Notes: generated from the sequence alone by a model not told the origin. Numbered from the stretch's first letter, positions 32,972 to 45,545 are shown. The stretch is 64,000 bases of DNA from Aedes albopictus (GCF_035046485.1 NC_085137.1:15777346-15841345); one strand, 5' to 3'. Translations and numbers: made by a program.

Positions 32972-34432
32972 TTATCCGATGAACGGTAAGCAGGAAAATA
33001 GCCTCGGACCATTTCTGAACCGGTAGTGTTCCTGAACCGGTTCCGGGTGTCCCGCCGGAAGTGGCCAAATATAAAAGTGAACATAACCCATCATTGCGAC
33101 ACATCAAACAGCTGCATTTTAGGTAACCTGATGAACGGTCAGCAGGAAAATACTATCAGACCATATCTGAACCGGTTCCGGGTGTCCCGACGGAAGTGAC
33201 CAAATATAAAAGGGAATCAAACCCATGCATGCGACACATCAAATCACGGATTTTCCAATAAATAACCTGTTGGCCGGTTATCAAGGAAGTAGGCTCAGAC
33301 CACATTGGGGACTGCCGGTTGTATTCCGGAAACAGTTCCTGGTGTCAAGCCGGATATGGTCAAATATAAAAGTGAACCAAACCCAAGCATACGACAAATC
33401 AGAGTGCGGCTTTTATGATAACCTAATGAAAGGTTAGCAAGAAACTAGTCTCCGACCATATCTGAACCGGTAGTGTTCCAAAACCAGTTCAGGATGTCCG
33501 ATCGGAAGTGGCCAAATATTATAATAAACCAAAGCCATGCGTACGACACATTAAACAGCGGAATTTTCGATAACCTGATGAACGGTTAGCTAAAAAATAG
33601 TCTCAAACCATATCTGAACCGGTCTTGTTCCGGAACCGTTTCCGGGCGTCCCACCGGAAATTGCCTTTTATAAAAGAGAACCAATCCCATGCATGCGACA
33701 CAACAAATAACGACTTTTCCGATAACTTGATGTTATCAAGGAAGTAGGCAAAGACCACTTTAGGGACTGCCAGTAGTGCCGGAACCAATTCCGGGTATCC
33801 TCCGAAAGCGGCCAGATTAAAATTGAACCAAACCCATGCATGCGACACAGCAAAGCACGGCTGTTTTGATAACCTTATGAACGTTAGTAAGCAAATAGGT
33901 TCAGACTATAGAGGGTGTTAGGTTTGTGAATGCAAACTTTTTAAGGGGTAATAGAGGATCATAAATCGTAGCGTAGTAATTGAACTTCACATATTTGACT
34001 TTGTTTGCATGACTATAACTTGAAAATGGTCAAACTTATCGCAGTTTTTAACCCCTAATTCGAAAGATTATTAAATTTTCTTCCAAAAAAAAGATCTTAA
34101 AATCTATTGGTTTAGTTCACTTAGTTTTCTAAATCAAATAAGCTCGAAAGTAGTGCTTTTTAATTCGGTAACCTGATGAACGGTTAGCAAAAAAATAGTC
34201 TCAGACCAAATTTGGGACAACAGGACCTGTCCGGGAACCGATTTTGGGTGCCTCATCATAAGTGGTCAAATATAAAAGTGAACCGAACCTATGCATGCGA
34301 CATGCCAAATCGCGGCTTTTTCAAAATCTTAATCAACAGTTTTTCAGGAAAAATTCTCAGACGCATATTTGGGAGAACCGGTAGTGTTGAATAACAGGTA
34401 ACGAGTGCACCGCCGGAAATGGTGAAATAAAT
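32971..34432 (+). repeat. Satellite array of about nine 140-156 bp units
   Basis: Units start near 32971, 33124, 33263, 33419, 33571, 33723, 33870 and 34169, with a poor one near 34325. Each carries TAACCTGATGAACGG, CAGACCATATCTGAACCGG, TTCCGGGTGTCCC, GGAAGTGGCCAAATATAAAA, GTGAACC and CATGCATGCGACACATCAAA. Divergence between units is substantial. The unit at 33870 is interrupted from about 33912 to 34155 by an AT-rich insertion starting AGGGTGTTAGGTTTGTGAAT. The right end is cut by the element at 34433. Confidence 0.88.
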
Positions 34433-35259
34433 CCTGTATCCGCAATAATCGGGACACAGAATTAGAGTAGTAAGTCTGCAATGAATCGGTAAAATTGTGA
34501 AAAAAATGGACCGAAAATTCTTTGGTTTATGTTTACTATTTGTGCCAAATTTCAAAAAAATTGATGCAATACTTTTGACTGTGGCTGAAAAAAGAAGACG
34601 TGCTTTCGAGCAAATTGTACAATCATGGCCAATTTTCATTCGCATACCTGATGGTTGTTTTCCGCTACAATTCAAAATTTTGTATAGATAGTTTTGAAAT
34701 TTCGTTAGCAGTTTTGATATTTAAAGTAACACTTTCTTGCAAAATTTCATCAAAGTTAATCAACTGGTTTGAAAGCTACCGGTGTTGATGGGGGTGAGTG
34801 TTAGTGAAAATGTTTCGTATTTTCATGTGGGATATTTGCCCATTCATAACTTTTGCATGCCTCTGCCAATTTTCACGGTTTCATAACCACATGGCTTGGC
34901 TTCAAGCAGATTCCTGCGCTAATCCTATTTTGCCTAACTGGTTTCTTTCTTAATACTAAGGCACAGAACTAAGGCATTGTTTTGCTTAACTAGCTACTCA
35001 CGGACCAGCTGAAGCTGATATGGGCCATTCCCGACGATAGAACGGCTCTTAGCTTGGACGACGACAGCCCTCCACAGATCACGTTAACGTAACAGCATGT
35101 TCTACTGTTTCATCTCTACAACAAAAAGTACTGTACCGATGTTCATGAAATTGTGCAGGTGAAATGTTCACTTCTTAATATCTTCTCAGGCAAAATTAGG
35201 TCAACTTTAATGTATCCATTGCAGCCATATTTCTGTGTCCCGATTATTGCGGATACAGG
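34433..35259. mobile_element. 827 bp element with 29 bp terminal inverted repeats
   Basis: CCTGTATCCGCAATAATCGG at 34433 is mirrored by CCGATTATTGCGGATACAGG ending at 35259, and the match continues through GACACAGAA. Unlike most neighbours it is not a full-length foldback. The 64-codon frame inside has no known domain. No clear target duplication. Confidence 0.82.
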
Positions 35260-36094
35260 TAATTTTTTCATAATGAGGTCAAATTTTACTTGAATCGTAT
35301 TGATGTTGAAGGATTCGTCATTGATATAATCGCAGGGCTGTTACAAATGTGTCGATTTGGAAACCGCAAAATCCGCGCCAAGCCATTTGAAATCCGCGCC
35401 AAGGTAATCAAATCCACGCCAGTGCAAAAACATGTGGTTTTGATTACTCAAACTCTAAAAAAGCAGAATTTTTCAGAGAAGATTCAAAGATAATGAACTA
35501 ATCATGACTTTTGTTGCACTCCAGATGAAGAGCTTTTCTATTGATAAATCGATTTATAACCATTACTAATCCATAAATTTAGATGACAACTTCTACATCA
35601 AACAAGAGTTTAAACATGTTGCAAACAGACTAGTTTTTTTAATTAGAATATAAAGTTTCGGAACAATAGTTCTATGATTGCTTATCATAGTGTCTACTAT
35701 TTTACGAAAATGAAAGTTTCTGTTCCCTGAAGCAGTCCCAAAAAAGGAGCATTCTTGGCGAAACTTTTGAAATAATTTTATTTATTGCGCGCAAACCCCA
35801 AAATTTTATTCCCACCTTTGGGTTTTCCGCGCCGAAGACCCAGCGCTAGATTCGGCGACAAAGAAAACTGACAGCAGTCGCCGAACAGTTGGCAATCCTG
35901 ATATTTGACGGCGGCCGCCCGGTAGTCATGGGAGTGGATTGTTGTCACGCAAATAGATCTTTTCGCTGAAAATGCATGTGTATTGAGTTATTGTTGACAG
36001 ATTTTCTGCAGTGTTAGTGTGAAATTCAGCGATTTTCTGTATCGCGTAAGTCTTCGCTGGAAGAAAACGTCATGTTGTTCAGCGAAGCAAGGAA

Positions 36095-36418
36095 ACCCGA
36101 GTAGAGGAAAAGAGCACAATAATAGCATATTTTGATATGGAGATCAAAAAGTGATATGGGATTGATTGACATAAGAGATAAAAGATCTAAAAATAAAATC
36201 AAAAATTTACTCCCGGAACATCATCATCAAATCATATTTAGATTTTGTAAGATCTAACCAATAGCAAAGAGCTATTCGTATGATCTTGAAATATCAAATT
36301 TTGATATTGTTCAGATGTTCCAGTAACATTTATCAGATATTATTTTCAGATCTTTTATCTCTTATATCAATCAAACCAATATCATGTTTTGATCGTCAGT
36401 ATTTTACCTCTACCCGGG
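36095..36418. mobile_element. 324 bp MITE with ACCCGAGTAGAGG ends
   Basis: ACCCGAGTAGAGGAAAA at the left corresponds to the inverse of TTTTACCTCTACCCGGG at the right. The arms also pair at AAGAGATAAAAGATCT / AGATCTTTTATCTCTT. Same terminus type as 29375-32761. Confidence 0.8.
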
Positions 36419-37004
36419 AAATTTTCAGTAAAAAAAGCAATATAACCAACATTATGGTAGATATCCTAAAAAGAAATCTGACCTATGTCCCAGAAGACAA
36501 AAAAAAATTTTAGAAGCTTTTTGAGAAATTCATGGATTACTTTCTGCAGTAACTTACTTTGTTGAATCTTCACAATAATACGAGGAGCAATACTAGCATA
36601 GACTAATTACAAATATACCATGTTAACTATGTTAATATAGTATATTTGCCAATTACTAGTGCAATTTATTGATTACATCACCAATAAATTTTATTTCTAT
36701 GGAAGATATTTATGAAAAAGGAAGCATTTCCTGAATATATTTGGCAACTTTTCTAAACATTAAGACAAACATATGCAGAAAAGTATTAATTCATCAGAAA
36801 TTTATGATAAGTATTTCTGAATATACCACAGCCTTGGGAATTCAGTGAAGATATCAGCAAGAATGTGCTCAGTCTTAGGATTCCGAAAGCTTCAACGATT
36901 TCCTCAAGTATTCTGCAAAAAAATCGTCCAGAAATTCTACCAAGAAACCCTTCTATAACTGTGTCCGCAATGCCCCTCTCCGATTGAAAATCAATGAGGA
37001 ATTT

Positions 37005-37176
37005 GGGACTGTTCATAAACCACGTAGATTTTTTGGGGGGATGGGGGGGGGTCGTTCTGGCCAAAGTCTATGGCTTCATGCAAATTTCAAAATTTTTGTA
37101 TGGACAAAAGTCTACGAGGAGGGGGGAGGGGTCTGAGATTGACAAAATTTGGTCTACGTGGTTTATGAACAGCCCC
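37005..37176. mobile_element. 172 bp MITE with GTTCATAAACCACGTAGA ends
   Basis: GGGACTGTTCATAAACCACG at the left mirrors CGTGGTTTATGAACAGCCCC at the right, followed inward by G-rich tracts on both sides. Related to 20817-20971. Confidence 0.85.
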
Positions 37177-37377
37177 TTTTACCATTACAACAGAAATTTA
37201 CGTATTTTTGGGATAATTTTATCAGTGCTTTTAGTCAAAAATAATAGATTCGACAGGTGTTCCACTAATAACTGTTTTAGGAATTTCGTCAATTCTGTAA
37301 TTCTGAAACTCACTCACAATCAATCATAAAAATCCTGCATGTTAAAAAAAATCGCTAAAAATGTCTTATGATTCATA

Positions 37378-37615
37378 TACCGCATTTAGTTCACCACTGG
37401 ACTGCGTATTGAGTCTTCATAAGTGCGAAAACGTTAATAAAACTGCGCGATTGCATCAAAACAAATTGATGTCTTCGGCGCACTATTTCTTCGATGTATG
37501 TTGAATAAGTGCTCTGAAAACAACAAGTTGATTGGATGCAATCGCGCACATCAATTTGCGTTTTCGCACTCGTAAAAGCTAGTGCGATCGTCCAGTGGTG
37601 AACTAAATGCGCTAT
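37378..37615. mobile_element. 238 bp foldback MITE
   Basis: CGCATTTAGTTCACCACTGG at the left mirrors CCAGTGGTGAACTAAATGCG at the right. Inner pairing includes GTGCGAAAACG / CGTTTTCGCAC and GCGCGATTGCATC / GATGCAATCGCGC. Confidence 0.85.
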
Positions 37616-38495
37616 ATTTTATCCAGAGTTTTTCAAAAGTTTTTTTCTATGGAATTATTTAAGAATGCAATCATAAAAATCTCCAGGACGTTTACCTGTA
37701 TCTTTTTTCAGGAATTTCGGACATTTTGTGTCAGAAAACCAAATAAAAATTCAACCAAATGTTCCTTCAGAATTTCCGATAGACGTCTTTTAGCAAATTC
37801 TACAGAAACATCAATTTTAGAAATCTTGCCATTATTCAGTGTTTTTTCGAACGTCAGGCATTGCTATATAAGTAAGTTCCGTCCAAAATTTAAATAAAAT
37901 CCTAAATTTTAGCCAAAAACTGATCTCAGGGTTAAGACTAAGAAATTCAAAATATGATCTTCTAAGTTTTAACGAATTGAGCTTCTAGTGCGATGCAACT
38001 TAACTAGCACTCTACGCTATTTACTATAACCCTTTGGAGCCGGAGGGGTCATATATGACACCTGAGATGAAACCGAGAATAACGAACGTGTTCGACACCA
38101 GCGAGGTTGCGTCGACCGCGACAAAAAAAAAAATCGGCTCCAAAAGGATAAACAATGTTTTTGTTCAAACACAAAATTCCATAACTCTAATTTGAAAATG
38201 TTGTTTTTTCTGATTGTGTTGAGCTCCGTGTCCAAATGTTTGATGTAAGTACATTCATAAACAATTTCCGCAAAATCCGCGCCAAAATTAGTAATAATGC
38301 GCAAAATCCGCGCGAAACGCAAAAACCGCGAAAAACGCCAAATCCGCGCCACCTGTAACAGCCCTGTAATCGTCATCATTGAAAATCAAAAGCAGTTTTC
38401 TCGACCAAAACTGAAAATTTCACAGTGAAAATGAATTCCCTGTATGGGTGGAAAATCAATGACGAATCCTTCGACCTTAAGCGTATTCTCAGAAT

Positions 38496-41382
38496 CGGCT
38501 AACGTCGACGGATAGATCAAAGTACATATTCGACGAGAAAGGCACTATCACCACTAGGTGGATTAATCTGGGTTTTTCAAAGGAGTGTTCGGATAAATAT
38601 CACTACACCATGCACCAAAGCTTCATGACTTCAAAATTTATTTTATCAAATTTCTAGGGAAAACATAAACGGTACGGACACAAACAATGGTTGATTGTTT
38701 CGACTGATGAAGTGTGAACAAAATACGGATTGTTACATTTAGTTGCCTTGGTTTTGAGTCAACCGTTGATGACAATTGTTGAAATAAATGAAAGAGAAAT
38801 CAGCTTTTTGTTGTTCTTAAAAGAAATAGTTGGACTAAAAACTGAAACAAAGTATAAACGACTAATAACGATGAAGATTGTAACTTACTACTCCACAAGA
38901 TGAACTTAAAACTGATCGCGATCTTCGCCTTGCTCTCTTCCTCTTTGTATATAATATATATCAATATATAAGTACCTAGTGTATATAATATATAGTTAAG
39001 TTTTCCCTTAATTTTTACCATCTTATAGACATTTTCCTCTTATCTTTCCTATTCACATATTTTCACTGATTTGGATTTCCAACGAGCTTAACTATACACG
39101 AATCCAGTTCCTGGCCCACGAATGATGAAAAAGCTACTACGCCCCCGCTGCGCTGTGTTGGTTTGTTGTTTCGACTTTTTCCATCGTCAAAACTCAGTTT
39201 CGCTTCTGATTTCTTTTATTTGGTTTCATTAAACTGGCACATTTTGCGATTTAGTTTTTTTTAGTGATTTTCATCCGTTTCCGTCGTTACGCATCGCCGT
39301 CAAGCACGCACGAAAAGAACTGGCATTTGTGTTTGTGTGTTTCTTCCCTTCCTGTTGACACGGAAAAAAAGATTTACAAAAAATCATCCCACGACCTTGA
39401 ACCACATTAGTCACGCTTGTGTGGGATCGTCCTTTTTTGGTTTTCACTAGAATTTTACTCATTTTTGCGCTCGCATTCGCGCTGAATCGGAAAAATTTAC
39501 ACGCTACCACTTACCAACTAAGGATTTTACTTTCTTTTTTTTGATTCTCTGATAAAACTAAAGAAAACCAGCGATAACAGAATGGGGCCCTAACGAACGA
39601 CACTTTGTTAGTAGTTCTTCTCTAGCTGAAAGATTGTTTGGTTTTTTTCCCTCGCTACACACAAATAGGTGAAACACTTTCCACCTCTGAAGTTGAGTTG
39701 GATTCGCTAAATTGTTTCCGTAAATTTGGGTGCACATTTGTGCGAGTGTAGGTAAAAAAATACGAACGAAGGTGATCCCAAGATCCCCCGAAATCTTGGA
39801 TCCGAGACACGGTTGGGTTTGGTTGTTGATTTGTGTTTCACGTTCTACTTTTCCGGTTTCTTGTGTTGCATTGTGTACAAAACAGTGTATGTGTTTCTTG
39901 TGTGGTTGTGTTCGGGTGTTACTAAGCCTAGTTTGTTGGTTTTTCTATTCCCCATTTTCTCTTACATCTTATACTTTCTCATTTCCCTTTTTCTATGTTT
40001 TCATAGTTTTATTTCTTTTTGTTTGTTTTCACAGTGTCAGGCATTTGATTTAACTACAATTAATGATTCACATGATTTCTTTGTTTCTTTTTTTTGTATT
40101 TTTTTTTCTCTTTTTCAAGAAGGTTGTTTGTGTTTGCTGGCTTCTTTTTCACTAATATTATTCAGTCGTAATTTTTGTTTCTGTATCGGTTTTTTATCAT
40201 TTTTCCCTATCCTCTGAACACGATCAGTTGGGTGACCAAACAGAGTATTACCTACAAGTAAAATTAGTTCTTCGATATTCTTTTGGCGAATTTATCCGTG
40301 AAAAAATCCAAAAAATCCATCAAGAGATTCTCGAGAAGTTTCTTCTGGAATTCTTTTGATAAATTCTCCATAAACTGCTCAGGGAATTTATCCAGCCTTT
40401 TTTCATAGAATATTCTTTTTAGAAGAATTTCGCACCTTCTAAGAAATACTCTTTTTGATCACCCTCCAAACCGACGACAAATAATTGAATGTTTCCGAAG
40501 GACACCATTTTTCTTTCGTAGCAGAGTGTACGTACAGTTACAAATACATACGCGCGCATTCTTACACAAGTAATTTACAAATGTAGCAAAAGAAATAACT
40601 TACAGCACACTTTGAAACGCTCGGTGATTTGGGTTCACTGCTCTACGGTGTGAACCGATTTGTATTGGTTGTTGTATTTGAAAGATTGTGTGTGAAATTG
40701 AACTGAGATAAAAACAACTAAAAATCCGATAAAAATAAAACAATATAGAAAAACAAACGAATTCGGGTACAAACTGACAAAACGAAAAACACACTGAAAG
40801 CGAATGCATATTTAGAATAGAATTGGTTCAATAAATAAGGGGGACGCACTGAAACGAAATATTTACAAAAGAACAAGCAGTGAAACAGCACAACTGAAAC
40901 GGGTGATTTGCGACGATAATAAAGTAATGCACCAGCTGAAGCAGCTAAGAAAACAACCTAAAAATATTGATGAAATCCTGATTCACCCATTCCCTTTCTC
41001 TGATTTGATATGTATCTAACGAGCTCCGTCGGAGGTTGTTTTTCGCGTTCATAGTCAGTGTTTATATTGAATGCAAATCATCTACCGTGAATTTGGATGA
41101 ACTCTCCGGGAATTCGTCGTTACCACGGGATTTGAAAACCGTGCACGAAAATTTATTGGAATAATAGTTAATGATGAAAACCGAGACTCGAAAATTCGGT
41201 GGAAAAAACTTTCACAACCAGACAACAACACTTGCGTCCCTTGATGACGATATAGTGAGTCTGTACCAGGGCTTGCGAAATGTTGTGGGATTCGTGTAAT
41301 TAAATAATGTATCAAAGCCAACACCATATGTTGTGGGCGGGATACGGAACGTGGCAAACAAGTGCGGCTTTGGGCACTATCC
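38496..41382. other. Mostly repeat-poor, unassigned DNA
   Basis: After ACGAGAAAGGCACTATCACC (38533-38552), the right-hand counterpart of the dispersed repeat at 32762, the sequence is AT-rich and non-repetitive to 41382, apart from a little degenerate minisatellite at 40290-40460. Long T-rich tracts (39950-40200) give spurious hydrophobic frames. It could be regulatory or untranslated DNA of a neighbouring gene; no exon was recognised. Confidence 0.4.
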
Positions 41383-41567
41383 TACACTGAGAAAGTCTCG
41401 CTTCCTGGTTGCAGGAGAACACACTCGACTTGAACTAACTAGCAATGTTATGATAGTAAGAAAGCGTTTCGCTAATGTTGAGTGTGACTTTTAGATCCTC
41501 TTGCATTTACCAGAACACTAAATTGAAACTTTCAAGTGAAATTTAAGCGAACAGTTTTCTCAGTGTA
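41383..41567. mobile_element. 185 bp MITE with TACACTGAGAAA ends
   Basis: TACACTGAGAAA at the left and TTTTCTCAGTGTA at the right, with AAGCG / CGCTT further in. A half-related end, TTTTTTCTCGGTGTA, is seen alone near 62796-62810. Confidence 0.65.
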
Positions 41568-42390
41568 CATACATAATAGGGCGCGGCCTGTTTCCAAAAT
41601 ATTTTCTAAACGAATATTTTTATTTTTTTTTTTCAGAAAAACATGATAAAATTATAAAGGAAAACAGTACTTAAGAACTCCCCGTACTCCAAATAAATTC
41701 ATTAGTTAGATAAACCTTGATGCTTATTCAATTGGAGTGTTTGCCATATGTTTCTCGCATCCTCTCGAGGCAAATTTCCACAAAATCAAAAACTAAACTG
41801 TACGAATTCCATTGATTGAAGTCTGAAACCTCCATTCCATAAATTGGAATGCGAAATATGTTGCGCCTCCATGAAATTTGATAACTATTGTGTGATCGGT
41901 TCAGGAAGGAGGTGGCCGATGCAATGGAGATGCACGGTGCTTCAACTAGAAAATGTGGTGATTCCCACCCCAATTCTGAAACTATTCCTTTGTTACGCCC
42001 ATCCCTATTATCCGGGCACGTGTCCATGAAATATGAGCCCATGGTTTCCGCATTCTCGTCATCGCAAAGCGTGAGTGGGAGAACACAAGTCTTTTTTATC
42101 ACGCCTTCAACCGCCCAACCGATGCGAAACAATAGTGACCGTTTCGCACACATACACCTACTAATATCGACATCAATTGGACCTACCTATTGTTACTTCT
42201 GCTAATTATGACCACTATTTGTAATTATAATAATTATTGCACTAGCTTTCACCCGCCCTGGAGGTTAGAGCATTTGACGTGGAAGGGGCTGTCCATTGTC
42301 ACTAGATTGCCCCTTCCCTTTCCACTTTGGTCACACTAGTGCAGCAAAGGTATTAGTGTTGTGAGCCGATAGTTAACGTGTTGTTACCTG
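41568..42390. other. Unassigned DNA
   Basis: Overlapping frames on both strands (105 and 141 codons, 41728-42205) share no known motif and show no exon-like composition. Nothing else seen. Confidence 0.35.
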
Positions 42391-42739
42391 AGACATTGCG
42401 TTTCTGGAGGAATTCCAAAACGAATTCCTGGGAAAAAAAAATCTGAAGAAAACCCTAGAGAAATCCCTGAAGGAGGTCCGGGAAGAATCTTTGAAGGAAT
42501 TTCTGGGGAAACCTCTACAGCGATTTCAGGAGAAATCTCTGAAGAAATTCCAGGGTTCTCCGAAGAATTTCTAAAAAAATCTCTGAAGGAGTTCATGGAA
42601 AAATCTTTTCAGCAATAACAGGAGCAACTTCAAGTGAAAAATCTTAAATCCCAGAAGCACTTTCTGGTGAATCCTTGAAGAAACATCTGGAGAAATCCCT
42701 GAAGAAGTTGCAGGAGGAGACCCTCAAGAAATTCTCATG
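42391..42739 (+). repeat. Degenerate minisatellite, purine-rich on plus
   Basis: Diverged CCTGAAGAAATTC/GGAGGAATTC units. First block of a 5 kb array that continues after the SINE-like repeat. Confidence 0.8.
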
Positions 42740-43065
42740 GTTCTTCTTCCCTCTTCTTGGCGTAACGCCCCCACTGGGACAAAGTCCACCTCTCAGCTTA
42801 GTATTAAGTATTCTATGAGCACTTCCACAGTTTTTAACTGAAAGCTCTAATATTCGGGGGGGAGTCGCCGGCCTTCATCCAGGGGGTCGCGAGGGGCAGT
42901 AGAATATTTTACTGTAACTGACAACAAATGGGAGAATTGATTTGGTGGGTCGCGAAGAGTACGTCTGATGGCAAATGGGGGTCGCGAACGTGAAAGTTTG
43001 GGAACCTATGCTCTACACGAAGATACTCTATGCATAGTGAAGTCAAGGAAATTCCCTTTACGAAA
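42740..43065 (-). mobile_element. Abundant mosquito SINE-like repeat (possibly Feilai-type), split by a hAT-like insert
   Basis: CTTGGCGTAACGCCCCCACT, CTCAGCTTAGTATTAAGTAT and GAGCACTTCCACAGTTTTTA at the left, and ACTCTATGCATAGTGAAGTC with AAGGAAATTCCCTTTACGAA at the right, are the two halves of a repeat I recognise as very common in Aedes DNA. The halves are separated by about 150 bases (42857-43007) containing GGGGGTCGCG and AAAGTTTGGGAACC, which look like hAT-derived ends near CTCTA. The Feilai name is from memory and is not certain. Confidence 0.5.
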
Positions 43066-45060
43066 AGTTTCTGGACATGGAATTCCAGGAGGAATTTCTG
43101 AAGGGATTTATCGAAAGAAGTTCCTGGAAGAATGCCAGGAGTTCCTGCAGGAGCTCCTGCAGAAATCTATGAAGAGGTCCTGGAGCATTCCCTTCAGGAG
43201 TTCTTGGAGAAATCCTGAAGAGGTTTGAGAAGAAATCCCTGAAGAAATCACTTCAACAATTCGAGGAAAAAGCTGAAAGAGTTACAGATAAAAATCCCTA
43301 AAGAAATTCCCTGAGGAATCTCCGCAAAATTTCCGAAAGAATTCCTGCAGAAATCACCGAAAGAGGTCCTGGAGGAATCCCGGAAGGGATTTCTGAATAA
43401 ATCCTCCAAGAAATTCCAGGAAACCCTCACAATGAAATCTAAGAAAAGTCCCTGGAGGCGTCCTTCTGAAATCAGAATTCAGAAATTTCTGAAGGATTTC
43501 TTGGAGAAATTCCTTGTGAAATCCACTCGAAGAATTGATGTTGATGATTTTTTTTCTACCATCTATTGTAGCAAGGCATCTGCCTACAGTACTGGAATAA
43601 TCTGAAAAGCGATTTCCTGATATAGTTGTTATAATCCCTGATGAAATTATTAGTGAAATCCCTGAAGGAACTCTTGCAGAAATCCCTGAAGAAATTTCTG
43701 CAGGAATCCCTGAAAAATTCTTGGAGAAAACTAAGATTTACTTCCTGGATATAAACCTTAAGAAATTCCTGGAGGATATACAAAAACATCCTCAAGGAAT
43801 CTCTAGAGCATCTATAGGAATCCTTGGATGAACTCCAGGGGAAATCCCAAACGGAATTTCTAGAGGAATGTCTGACGCAAATTTTGAATTAATCCCTGAA
43901 TAAATTCCTGGAGGAATTGCCCTGAAGGAGTTCAGAACTCCATGCGAAATACCTCTATGAGTTCCAAGAGGAATCCCTGAAGGAATTTCTGGAGGACTCC
44001 CTGAAGGAGTTCTCGTAGTAATCCATGAAGTAGTTTATGAAGAAATTCCTCAAGTAATTCCGGGAAAAATCATACAAAGAATTTTAGGAGAACTTCCTGT
44101 AGGAATCCTTGAAGAGTTCCCGAAACAATCTCTTAAGTAGTTCCTGGAGAATCCCTGAAGAAGTGCCCGGGGAAATCCATCAAGGAATTCCAGTCGAAAC
44201 ACATCAAAGAAATCAAAGAGAAATTCCTATAGATATTCTTGGATGAATCCCAAAATTCCTAGGAATCCCTGAAGGAATTCGAGGAGAAACTTTAAAACAG
44301 ATCCCTCGAAGAATTCCACGAGAAATCTCTTAAGGAAGTCCTGGACGAATCCTGCTGGAAGAATTTCTGATAAAATTCCCAGAGGAATCGTTAAAAAAAA
44401 TCTTGGAGGAATTCCTGAAGAAATTCCTAGAGAAAACCATAAGTTCTTGATGAACCTCTTAGGGAATTCCTGGAGGAATACAAGAACAAATTCCAAGAGG
44501 ATTGTTTAAAGAAAATTCTAGAAAATCCCTGAATTAACGCCAGAAGAAACCTCTAACAGAGCTTCTGAAACAATGATGAAGGAACTCTTGAATAATTATC
44601 TGAATAAAGTTCGAGAGGAAACATTCAAAAACTTCCTGAATCAATTCCTAATGAAATTCCTGGAGGAATCGTTATAGAACTTTCTAGACGAATTTCTGAA
44701 TGAACTCCAGAAGAAATCCTTGACGGAATTTTTAAAGAAATCTCTGAAAGAAACCTTGGAGAAGTCTCTGAAGAGATTCCTGAAGGAATCCCAGAAGAAA
44801 ATCATGGAGGACTCTCTCAAGGAACTACTAGAAAAATCCTTGAATGCCCTTCAGTAAAATCTTCTGACGGAACTTCTGGTGAAATCCCTGATGAAATTAT
44901 TGAAATATTGTCAGATTCCTGAAGGAATCCCAGAAGAAAATCATGGAGGACTCTCTCAAGGAACTACTAGAAAAATCTTTGAATGCCCTTCAGTAAAATC
45001 TTCTGACGGAACTTCTGGTGAAATCCCTGATGAAATTATTGAAATATTGTCAGATTTTCG
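43066..45060 (+). repeat. Degenerate minisatellite, 2 kb, purine-rich on plus
   Basis: Continuous units of about 12-15 bases around CCTGAAGGAATTCCTGGAGG with high divergence. It contains a fresh 139 bp tandem duplication at its right end. Confidence 0.85.
44775..45052 (+). repeat. Recent tandem duplication, 2 x 139 bp
   Basis: The segment starting GATTCCTGAAGGAATCCCAG at 44775 is repeated at 44914. I see a single difference (AAATCCTTG versus AAATCTTTG) over the unit, against heavy divergence elsewhere in the array. Confidence 0.92.
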
Positions 45061-45545
45061 TCTGGGGAAGCCCTACTTTGCGGACGAGCATTGTAGCCAG
45101 CCAATTTGCTGACGCTTTTATTAATTGAATGCCTTCTACTTTTTATTTCGCCTGAAATTCGCAGCTCTGGATCACCAAAGACGGTGTTTCGGTGCAAAAT
45201 CAAGGGACTTCTAGAATAATCAAATCTCCATTCCTTAGTTTGTTCTGACAGTTCCAACAATGACCAGCAATTAAGATAAGCTTCCATATGGGCCCAATTT
45301 TTCCTCGCGACTTTTTGACGCAATCATTTCGCGGAACAGAGCAACGGTTTCAAAGACTAGACGATCGCTTTTTTTATGTTTTACTTGTGAAACGTCGTCT
45401 TGTTTTTGTTTTGGTATCCAGATCCAAAACAACAAGAAGGTAATAGCTACGGTTGGGTTGGATTGCCAAATATATGAATCCACTGCTCACCGGGAAGGTA
45501 GGTTGTCATTCCCAAACTGCTATAGCAACGATTGGTGGGGTTCTA
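45061..45545. other. Unclassified island between minisatellite blocks
   Basis: About 480 bp of ordinary complexity with no recognised gene or terminal repeats. Confidence 0.4.

Larger units (their letters stand above)
35333..38366. mobile_element. 3 kb hAT-like non-autonomous element with CAGGGCTGTTAC ends
   Basis: CAGGGCTGTTAC at 35333 is mirrored by GTAACAGCCCTG at 38366. Subterminal arrays of AATCCGCGCC face inwards at both ends (35365-35425 and 38270-38350). TAATCG lies directly outside on both sides. An 8 bp reading (TATAATCG / TGTAATCG) is possible if the right end is set two bases inwards. No transposase frame. It contains the elements at 36095-36418, 37005-37176 and 37378-37615. Confidence 0.78.

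Noticed and set aside
32734..33107. His-Thr repeat proteins on the minus strand
   Set aside because: Direct translation of the (TG)38 microsatellite.
32971..34432. A CRISPR-like array because of regular 140-156 bp spacing
   Set aside because: Units are tandem and homologous along their whole length, without unique spacers, and the context is eukaryotic.
39730..40217. Phe/Leu/Ser-rich hydrophobic frames suggesting a membrane protein
   Set aside because: Translation of T-rich tracts. No start context or family match.
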